Positions 1 through 6,567 of a DNA stretch of 64,000 nt are shown piece after piece. A model generated the notes under the pieces. The model was not told the origin of the DNA and did no database searches. It saw nothing but the letters and a program-made list of their open reading frames with translations. The stretch lies in the NCBI GenBank assembly GCA_034435635.1, contig DAOTWY010000038.1, positions 83,756 to 147,755 on the forward strand, given 5' to 3'. Source of the stretch: DAOTWY01 sp003696565. Its GTDB lineage: Bacteria; Chloroflexota; Anaerolineae; Aggregatilineales; Phototrophicaceae. The translations under genes were made by a program, and so were the position numbers. Numbering within the stretch: the stretch's first letter is position 1; each line of letters starts with the position of its first letter.

Positions 1-161
1 ATCAGCAATGATGCAATGAATGTCGCAACACTAAAGCCAAATGCCGTCCATTTGATCGCTTCTTTGTCTTTCTGCTCATTCATGAACAGCAGGATTGTGA
101 ATCCCACCATCGGCAAGAAGAGCGTAATCGTTGTGAGCGAAAGGCTTGAACTAAATTCCAT
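1..161 (-). CDS. nuoM: NADH-quinone oxidoreductase subunit M (5' end only)
   Basis: Only the first 53 codons lie in the window; the rest continues beyond base 1. The ATG is at 161, 12 bp after the nuoL stop, with AGGAG a few bases upstream on the minus strand. The visible peptide starts MEFSSSLSLTTITLF and is hydrophobic, as expected for the first membrane helix of the antiporter-like NuoM subunit. The call rests on position after nuoL and hydrophobicity, because the diagnostic central motifs are outside the window. NuoM would form one proton channel in the membrane arm of complex I. Confidence 0.8.
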   Translation of the reverse strand, partial: MEFSSSLSLTTITLFLPMVGFTILLFMNEQKDKEAIKWTAFGFSVATFIASLL

Positions 162-173
162 CGCTTAAAGCTC

Positions 174-2735
174 CTAACCAATTTGCTGTAACAGCGGCAG
201 CAACATGACAATAACCACAAGCACCACACCGAGCAGTAACGCCACAGCATAAGTGCGAACATAACCAGTTTGAATACGACGCATTGACCCACTCACCTGG
301 CGGACTACCCAGCCAACACCGTTAACTGCCCCATCGATAATACCTAAATCAAACGGTTTAGCAAGTAGTTCTCCCATCGCTTTATATCCGCGTGTAATGA
401 CGGAATCATGGAAGTAATCATGCAGGAAGTCCCAGTCAACCACGTTCGCCAGGAAACGTGCAATGCGAATATAGGGGTTGATGATGACGGCAAAGTAAAG
501 CTCATCCCAATACAACCGTCCATGTGCCATTTGCCAAATCGGCGCAATGTTCTCATCGGCTTCAAAGGGGTCTTTACCATCAGCATTGATCGCCTTCACA
601 CCACCATAAATTGAGCGAGCGAAGAAGATCGCCCCTAAACCAATCGCAGTTGCGGTGATCGCAATCAACGGCTGGAAGTCTGGCAGGTGGAACTTGGCAA
701 TACTGTGTTCTAAGAAGTTCCCTAACCCATGCAGTCCTAAAGAGCCTTCAAACCCCAACGTAAAGGGGAAACCCAAACCACTTGGTAGGTTGATAAACCC
801 AATAAACACACTAAAGAACGCCAAGATCACCAACGGGATCACCATAGACGGTGCGCTTTCTGGCGCATGGGCAGCTGCTTCGGTACGTGGCTTACCATGG
901 AACACCATCTCAATTTGTCGCCACATATAAAATGCGGTGAAGCCAGCAGCTAATATCAAAAAGCCCAATGCAATAAAGCCCTTCAACTGCCCGTCTTCAA
1001 ATCCGACGATCCAAGCATCTGCCAAAATCTCATCTTTAGACCAAAAACCCGCTAACGGATAAATACCCGCTAGTGCTAGTGTCCCAATGAGATATGTCCA
1101 ATAGGTGATAGGCATCTGCTTGCTTAAGCCACCCATATTGCGCATATCCTGTGGGTCAAACTCATCTTCATGATGATGCTCATCGCCATGCCCATCATGA
1201 TGCGCAACATGGTGATGTCCATGCTCCATGCCATGAATGACTGAGCCGCTCCCCAAGAACAGCAACGCCTTAAAGAAGGCATGGGTAATCATGTGGAACA
1301 TCGCCGCCACATAAGCACCTAGCCCAACCGCCGCCACCATAAAACCTAACTGGCTGACGGTACTATATGCTAAAACACGCTTAATATCGAACTGGGCAAT
1401 TGCAATAAAGCCCGCGACAAGTGCCGTTGTAGACCCAACGATTGTGACGATAATTGAGGTCAATTCCGCGTTATAAAACAGCACGTTGGAACGTACCATC
1501 ATATAAACACCTGCCGTCACCATCGTTGCCGCATGGATCAACGCACTAACCGGTGTTGGACCAGCCATCGCGTCCGGTAACCAAACAAATAATGGTATTT
1601 GTGCTGATTTCCCCGTTGCCCCTAGCAACATAAACAGCGTGATGATGACCAACAAAGTCTCTAATTCAAACTTGATTGGACCCAGCTCAAACTCAACATC
1701 TTCAGTCTCATCCAGTGCCACATAATATTGCACCTGATTAAACACACCAAACTGATTCAGCTCGGCTGTGCCATCTTTGATGTCGGTGTAATATAAGAAT
1801 GGTTCTGTTACACCATGCGCTTCTTCGCCATGTGCAGCATCCTCACCGTGTGCAGCGGTTTCTTCACCGTGCGCAGCGGTATCCTCACCATGTCCATCCC
1901 CCTCTCCCTCAAACGTAGCGGGGACATCACCAGCAAAAACAAACATGACGCTTTCAGCAGCAGCTTCACCATCCTCACCGTGTGCATCTTCTTCTGCACC
2001 ATGAGCATCTTCTGCTTCTTCGCCATGCGTATCGCCAGTAGCATGAGGTTCATCACCATGATGTTGACCAGCAGTTGGATTAACAATTTCTCCAGGCTTA
2101 TAAAAATCCAGCGTACCAAAAGCCCAGAACATTAAAAAGACTGCCATCAGCACGCCAAAATCACCAACACGGTTGGCAATAAATGCTTTGCGTCCCGCGT
2201 CACTGTTTTTCCAGCCAACACCGTTCGGTTTATCCCACCAGAAGCTGATCAACAAATAGGAACATAGCCCCACGCCTTCCCAACCGACAAACATCATCAG
2301 ATAGTTATTGCCGGAAATCAAGATCAGCATAAAGGTGAGGAACATATTTAAATAAGCGAAAAAGCGAGAAAAACGCTCATCACCGTGCATGTAGCCAGCC
2401 GCATAGATATGAATCAGCGTGCCGACGAACGTCACAAAGAGCATCATCGAAACGCTTAGTGTATCCACCCGCGTTTGCCAAGCAATTTCTAAACCAGCCG
2501 ATTCAATCCGAATCCAGCTATCTAACAAAGGTGGATCAATCACCGCTGGCACAAAATTGTTATTGACCAGATACAAATACAAACAAACAGCGACCACAAA
2601 TGATAATCCAGAGGCAACCTGCCCCACCAAGGCAGATGCCCGTTCCCCCATCCGCGCACCCCAAAAGAAGTTGATGAATGCGCCAATTGCCGGAGAAAGG
2701 ATAATCAACGGTGCAAGTTGTGCTAAGTTTTCCAT
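174..2735 (-). CDS. nuoL: NADH-quinone oxidoreductase subunit L with His-rich insertions
   Basis: This 853-residue protein is the distal antiporter-like subunit of complex I, which pumps protons at the end of the membrane arm. Family motifs are clear: FVGWEGVGLCSYLLISFWW near residue 149, LGATGKSAQIPLFVWLPDAM near 371 and VLAYSTVSQLGFM near 454, with a C-terminal lateral helix region and last membrane segment. It is much longer than the usual ~610-650 residues. An extra ~140 residues (about 213-355) follow GTLDF and carry repeated AHGEE/AHGED units. A second His/Asp-rich loop lies at 501-526. Start ATG at 2735, 3 bp after the nuoK stop. Identity is certain; the role of the insertions is unknown. 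Confidence 0.97.
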   Translation of the reverse strand: MENLAQLAPLIILSPAIGAFINFFWGARMGERASALVGQVASGLSFVVAVCLYLYLVNNNFVPAVIDPPLLDSWIRIESAGLEIAWQTRVDTLSVSMMLFVTFVGTLIHIYAAGYMHGDERFSRFFAYLNMFLTFMLILISGNNYLMMFVGWEGVGLCSYLLISFWWDKPNGVGWKNSDAGRKAFIANRVGDFGVLMAVFLMFWAFGTLDFYKPGEIVNPTAGQHHGDEPHATGDTHGEEAEDAHGAEEDAHGEDGEAAAESVMFVFAGDVPATFEGEGDGHGEDTAAHGEETAAHGEDAAHGEEAHGVTEPFLYYTDIKDGTAELNQFGVFNQVQYYVALDETEDVEFELGPIKFELETLLVIITLFMLLGATGKSAQIPLFVWLPDAMAGPTPVSALIHAATMVTAGVYMMVRSNVLFYNAELTSIIVTIVGSTTALVAGFIAIAQFDIKRVLAYSTVSQLGFMVAAVGLGAYVAAMFHMITHAFFKALLFLGSGSVIHGMEHGHHHVAHHDGHGDEHHHEDEFDPQDMRNMGGLSKQMPITYWTYLIGTLALAGIYPLAGFWSKDEILADAWIVGFEDGQLKGFIALGFLILAAGFTAFYMWRQIEMVFHGKPRTEAAAHAPESAPSMVIPLVILAFFSVFIGFINLPSGLGFPFTLGFEGSLGLHGLGNFLEHSIAKFHLPDFQPLIAITATAIGLGAIFFARSIYGGVKAINADGKDPFEADENIAPIWQMAHGRLYWDELYFAVIINPYIRIARFLANVVDWDFLHDYFHDSVITRGYKAMGELLAKPFDLGIIDGAVNGVGWVVRQVSGSMRRIQTGYVRTYAVALLLGVVLVVIVMLLPLLQQIG
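1671..2099 (-). other. His/Asp/Glu-rich insertion in NuoL, residues ~213-355
   Basis: The extra segment lies between the helix ending FGTLDF and the helix beginning ETLLVIITL. Its core (1812-2075) is built of degenerate AHGEE, AHGED and DTHGEE units, about a dozen histidines in ~88 residues, interrupted by a hydrophobic stretch (VMFVFAGDVPATFEG). At the DNA level the units are near repeats, suggesting growth by slippage. By homology to other NuoL the loop would lie outside the membrane; the side was not determined. Metal binding or proton buffering is inference. Confidence 0.75.
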
Positions 2736-2738
2736 ACC

Positions 2739-3041
2739 TTACCCTTCCATCTGGTGCAGTACATCAATGTTGATGCTCTGCTTGGTGCGGAAAATAGTGA
2801 CAATTAATGCCAACCCCACCGCAACCTCTGCTGCTGCCACCGTGATGACGAAAAACACAAATACTTGTCCATCAACACCACTCCATTGGCGAGAAAAAGC
2901 CACCAATGCCAAATTTGCAGCATTCAGCATCAACTCAACAGACATAAAAACAAGGATCGCGTTACGGCGCATCATCACGCCCATCGCCCCTAAAACAAAC
3001 AGCACCGCACTCAGGATAACGTAAGCTTCCGTTCCAACCAT
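2739..3041 (-). CDS. nuoK: NADH-quinone oxidoreductase subunit K
   Basis: A 100-residue protein of normal NuoK length with three membrane helices. It contains ILVFMSVELMLNAANLALVAF, the conserved glutamate-bearing helix 2, and a third helix with FFVITVAAAEVAVGLALIV, which carries the second conserved glutamate. Both acidic residues take part in proton transfer in the membrane arm of complex I. ATG at 3041 lies 19 bp after the nuoJ stop with GGAGGGG upstream on the minus strand. It is followed almost directly by nuoL. Confidence 0.97.
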   Translation of the reverse strand: MVGTEAYVILSAVLFVLGAMGVMMRRNAILVFMSVELMLNAANLALVAFSRQWSGVDGQVFVFFVITVAAAEVAVGLALIVTIFRTKQSINIDVLHQMEG

Positions 3042-3060
3042 GTGTGCCCCTCCTTAAAAA

Positions 3061-4356
3061 CTAATCACCAGCTGGTTCATTAAGCTGCGCAGGTTCACCA
3101 ATCACATCCTGCTGCCCAGTTTGTGTCGCGATAACGCTGGTCAATGGACGACTGACCTTACGGCGCGTTGGACGACCAGGCTTTGGCTTAACCCCGCTGC
3201 GTTGCGTTAATACAATCGCGCCAACCATTGCCGCCAGTAGCAAAAGCGCGACAAGCTCAAATGGCAGCACATAATCAACAAATAAAGATGCACCAATTTG
3301 TTCCGGGCTACCAGCAGCCGGGTTCAGCGGTGTGACAAATTTAATCGCCACCGGATACAGCGTGTTTTCAACACCGCGTTCGGTACCAACCACCAACAGG
3401 TTGGAACGTCCGCCGTGGATAACAAACCCACGCAGGCGTAACACAATCCGATCCGTCAATTCACCTTCTGGCGTGGTTTCTACAAATGCCCAATAAGGGG
3501 TATCTGCGCGATATTCCGCAACAAAGACATCCCCCGGTGCTAAATTGGGGAGGATCACCTCTGCCGTTTCTAGCTCGTTTTCATCGTTGAGTTCAAAATC
3601 TGACCCAACATCGATCAGAGCAAGTGGCGTTTCAGTCGTATTCACCAACGCCAAACGCCCGGTATTCCCTTCCAGGTAGCTCATATCTTCCGGTAATGCC
3701 AGCATTGCCGCACCTAACGTGCCATATGCCACAATTGTCACATCCTGATCCGCTTCAAGCGTCAAGGGCGTTTGAGAAGTCACCGGTAAAGAACGATCCT
3801 CACCGGCATTAGCAACACGCAAAATATATGTACCCGGCTCAACAGAGACAAAAGGCGGCACTTCTTCCGGCGTACCAAACTGAACTCCCTCAAAGGTTGC
3901 TACCACATCTCCAGCTTCATTCAGTAAATAGAAATCCGCACTAGGGAAGCTGGTCAAGGCATTGAGGACACGTACCTGTGGGTTTTCCGGTATAGGTTGA
4001 ATATCGTCTGTCCCAGCAGAGATAAAGAAGGCTCCTAGCATCAGCATCAAACCGAGAGCCAACACCCCACCTCCGGCAAACACGGTCTTGAACTGGCGCA
4101 ATTCCTCTCTTGCCTTATCCGCCCCTAAAAGCATAATGACGAACAAGAACAAGACCATAATGGCACCAGCATAAACCGCGATTTGAACCATCGCCAAAAA
4201 CGGTGCATCCAGCATCAAAAAGAGGATGGCAATACAGGCAAAGTTCAAAATCAGATACAGTGCGCTGTGTACCGCTTCCTTACTAATCAGCATCATCAAA
4301 GCTGATAAGACTGATACAGAACCAATTATAAGAAATAAAATCACTTCTATTGACAT
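3061..4356 (-). CDS. nuoJ: NADH-quinone oxidoreductase subunit J with inserted beta domain
   Basis: NuoJ is normally ~165-200 residues; this one has 431. Helices 1-4 lie at about residues 2-23, 30-49, 53-75 and 92-114. The third includes the conserved VQIAVYAGAIMVLFLFVIMLL. Helix 5 is at about 361-384 and is followed by a basic, Pro-rich tail. Between helices 4 and 5 sit ~240 extra residues, described as a separate feature. I chose ATG 4356 (MSIEVILF) over an upstream in-frame start at 4425, because family members begin at the first helix and TAGGAC lies 8 bp before it. The longer frame would add 23 hydrophilic residues unlike NuoJ. Confidence 0.93.
   Translation of the reverse strand: MSIEVILFLIIGSVSVLSALMMLISKEAVHSALYLILNFACIAILFLMLDAPFLAMVQIAVYAGAIMVLFLFVIMLLGADKAREELRQFKTVFAGGGVLALGLMLMLGAFFISAGTDDIQPIPENPQVRVLNALTSFPSADFYLLNEAGDVVATFEGVQFGTPEEVPPFVSVEPGTYILRVANAGEDRSLPVTSQTPLTLEADQDVTIVAYGTLGAAMLALPEDMSYLEGNTGRLALVNTTETPLALIDVGSDFELNDENELETAEVILPNLAPGDVFVAEYRADTPYWAFVETTPEGELTDRIVLRLRGFVIHGGRSNLLVVGTERGVENTLYPVAIKFVTPLNPAAGSPEQIGASLFVDYVLPFELVALLLLAAMVGAIVLTQRSGVKPKPGRPTRRKVSRPLTSVIATQTGQQDVIGEPAQLNEPAGD
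3376..4008 (-). other. DUF4397-like double beta domain inserted in NuoJ
   Basis: Residues about 117-327 of NuoJ form a soluble, beta-rich segment between helices 4 and 5. The first half has the pattern VRVLNALTSFPSADFYLL, then EPGTYILRVANAG, LTLEADQDVTIVAYGTL and LPEDMS, which resembles the DUF4397 repeat of cell-surface proteins. The second half (GRLALVNTTETPLALIDV, NLAPGDVFVAEYR) resembles a diverged second copy. The family assignment is from pattern memory, not a search. By NuoJ topology the loop should face the outside of the membrane, which is inference. Confidence 0.6.
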
Positions 4357-4410
4357 TTGTGCATGTCCTATTGGATGTTCGCGTAGACAGTTGTGCAGTT
4401 TAGCACAAAG

Positions 4411-4442
4411 AACGCCAGAGTACAACGACTCCGGCGTTTTTT
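4411..4442. repeat. Hairpin in the nuoI-nuoJ gap
   Basis: The arms AACGCCAGAG (4411-4420) and CTCCGGCGTT (4429-4438) pair over 10 bp with one mismatch around an 8-base loop. On the plus strand the hairpin is followed by six Ts, as in a terminator. On the operon (minus) strand the following bases are TCTTTGTG, a poor U-tract. It may partly attenuate or stabilise the nuo message, or stop antisense transcription. Confidence 0.6.
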
Positions 4443-4462
4443 CTATTCTAACTTCCCACTAA

Positions 4463-4957
4463 CTACTTTGCATCCGGCATAACCGGAATAGAACGGGTAA
4501 ATACACCAGGCTCAACCTGTTGTGGTGTATCTTGCCCACCTTCTGGCACAGGATCAATGAGCATATCTTTGGTGTAAATCGCATCACGGCGATCAGTAAA
4601 GCTCAATTGATGTTCATGCCCCAATTCAATCGCTTGGGTTGGGCAAGCATCTTCACAATATCCACAAAAAATGCACCGCAACATATTGATTTCATAGGTC
4701 TTGGCATATCGTTCACCAGGGCTATAGCGTGCTTCATCGGTGTTTTCTGCTGCTTCTACCCAAATCGCATCTGCCGGGCACGCTGCAGCACATAGTGCAC
4801 AACCAATGCATTTTTCCAAACCGTTTTCATAGCGACGCAGATGATGCCGCCCCTTAAAACGCACTTGGAACGGGCGTACTTGCTCAGGATATTGTAACGT
4901 CACCGGCTCTTCGCTCAGGTGTTTAAACGTCGTCATAAATCCACGAATGATATTCAT
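4463..4957 (-). CDS. nuoI: NADH-quinone oxidoreductase subunit I
   Basis: This 164-residue ferredoxin-type subunit of complex I carries two 4Fe-4S clusters (N6a and N6b) that pass electrons toward NuoB. The two motifs are CIGCALCAAACP at about residue 50 and CIFCGYCEDACP at about residue 95, with all eight ligands present. The N-terminal helix-turn segment (MNIIRGFMTTFKHL) is typical. The ATG at 4957 lies 3 bp after the nuoH stop. A 106-bp gap with a hairpin separates it from nuoJ, the largest gap in the distal half of the operon. Confidence 0.97.
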   Translation of the reverse strand: MNIIRGFMTTFKHLSEEPVTLQYPEQVRPFQVRFKGRHHLRRYENGLEKCIGCALCAAACPADAIWVEAAENTDEARYSPGERYAKTYEINMLRCIFCGYCEDACPTQAIELGHEHQLSFTDRRDAIYTKDMLIDPVPEGGQDTPQQVEPGVFTRSIPVMPDAK

Positions 4958-4960
4958 ACA

Positions 4961-6559
4961 CTAATCCCCACTTCCTAACTTCGGTTGATCAGCAGCATCT
5001 TGTGGTCCAGCGATGTATTCCGCCGCAGAAACGATCGATTGTTTCACCTTATCACGATTTTCACCGATGTTAAGCAAGGCTAGCAACGGAACAATCGTCA
5101 AATTATAGCCTAACTTCACCAAGGGCGCGGTAGCATTGTAAAGAGCAAAGGGTATACCCGCAAGTCCTGCCAAAACCATCAACAACGCATAACCCAACCC
5201 ATCACGTTCACCCGTGATAATCGGATCATCTTCTACGTCATCCGTGGTATCGTCTTGCTGCGGGCGACCCAAAAAGAATACTGAACCAGCCATCAATAAC
5301 ACAATCATCATGCCAGAGAACACAATATACGCCCCACTGCCAAGTTCTTCACCAATGATAACCGCCACAGCAGTCCAAATCACGGCGATAATAGAGAGCG
5401 GGAGCATCACCTTCCACCCAAACATCATAAGCCGGTCATAACGCAAGCGTGGCAGTGTCGCACGAATCCAGATAAACCCAATTAACAACAGAACAACTTT
5501 ACCCGTCAAAACTAACGGACCCAAAATCGGGATATGATCCACCAGCCCAAAACCGTCATTATATCCGCCCAAGAACAATGAGGATGCAATCAGACTAACC
5601 CCAATCATCCCCAGATATTCTGCCATCATAAACAAGGCGAATTTCATCCCACTGTATTCTGTCATATACCCAGCGGTTAATTCTTGTTCCGCTTCTGGTA
5701 AATCAAACGGGGCACGGTTTGTTTCAGCAATTAATGCGATCATCAAAATGATGGCTGCCAGCGGATTCTGGAAAATATACCAGTTCCAGAACATCCCACT
5801 TTGATCTTGCACAATCGTCCCAATTGACAAACTGCCAGCCAACAACACCGGAACAGCAAAGGTGATCCCCATGCTCAGCTCATAACTGACCATCTGTGCC
5901 GAGGCACGCATTCCACCAAGCATTGAGTATTTATTGCTGCTAGACCAGCCAGCCAACACCACACCATAAGTCGCCAAGCTAGTGATTCCCAAAATCCACA
6001 ATACCCCTACACCCGGATCAATCAAGTGCAGTGGCACTTGGTACCAATTGCCATCAAACCACGGGACAATAATTTCTGGACCCAGTGGAATAACCGCCAA
6101 CACCACTAGCACCGGTATCACTTTGATCATCGGAGCTAGGCGATACACGACTTTATTAACCTGTGTGGGCAAAATATCTTCTTTGAAAATCAGCTTGATA
6201 CCATCAGCAAGTGGTTGCAATAAGCCGCCAGGACCAACTCGGTTTGGACCAACCCGCTGCTGAAACCACGCAATAAACTTCCGTTCCAACAAGGTGGTAT
6301 ATGCAAACCCCGTTAGTAACACAAACAGCAGCACTGCCGAATAGATGATGGAATGGACAAACACACAGCCATCTGATTCAGAACATTGTACAACTTCATC
6401 TACGCGCTGGTCTGGACGGAAGATAAATTCCAATACATCTTCTCCAGCGTTCAATACACTGCCCCAGTTAGACAAAAGCGAGACAACCAGTAGCAGCACC
6501 ACAAACCCAGCAGAGACCAGCGGAACCCATAATGGAATGCCTAGAATTTTCCGGTTCAT
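4961..6559 (-). CDS. nuoH: NADH-quinone oxidoreductase subunit H, C-terminally extended
   Basis: NuoH anchors the quinone site between the hydrophilic and membrane arms. Conserved signatures are ERKFIAWFQQRVGPNRVGP near residue 91, LADGIKLIFKEDILP near 117 and AETNRAPFDLPEAEQEL near 280, followed by AGYMTEYSGMKFALFMMAEY. The protein has 532 residues against about 325-345 usually. There is a longer N-terminal loop with two Cys (CSESDGC, ~58-64). Beyond the normal end (~405) there are ~125 more residues with about three extra hydrophobic segments separated by an acidic linker (DDTTDDVEDD). ATG 6559 is 8 bp after nuoG. Confidence 0.96.
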   Translation of the reverse strand: MNRKILGIPLWVPLVSAGFVVLLLVVSLLSNWGSVLNAGEDVLEFIFRPDQRVDEVVQCSESDGCVFVHSIIYSAVLLFVLLTGFAYTTLLERKFIAWFQQRVGPNRVGPGGLLQPLADGIKLIFKEDILPTQVNKVVYRLAPMIKVIPVLVVLAVIPLGPEIIVPWFDGNWYQVPLHLIDPGVGVLWILGITSLATYGVVLAGWSSSNKYSMLGGMRASAQMVSYELSMGITFAVPVLLAGSLSIGTIVQDQSGMFWNWYIFQNPLAAIILMIALIAETNRAPFDLPEAEQELTAGYMTEYSGMKFALFMMAEYLGMIGVSLIASSLFLGGYNDGFGLVDHIPILGPLVLTGKVVLLLIGFIWIRATLPRLRYDRLMMFGWKVMLPLSIIAVIWTAVAVIIGEELGSGAYIVFSGMMIVLLMAGSVFFLGRPQQDDTTDDVEDDPIITGERDGLGYALLMVLAGLAGIPFALYNATAPLVKLGYNLTIVPLLALLNIGENRDKVKQSIVSAAEYIAGPQDAADQPKLGSGD

Positions 6560-6567
6560 ACCACCCC

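Noticed and set aside
1815..2135. Open frame on the plus strand opposite the NuoL insertion (106 codons) and a second one on the minus strand (1808-2119)
   Set aside because: Both are shadows of the repetitive His-rich part of nuoL; low-complexity composition keeps other frames open and there is no ribosome site.
2419..3024. 201-codon open frame on the plus strand
   Set aside because: It runs antisense to nuoL and nuoK, whose protein sequences are strongly conserved; the antisense product looks like no family.
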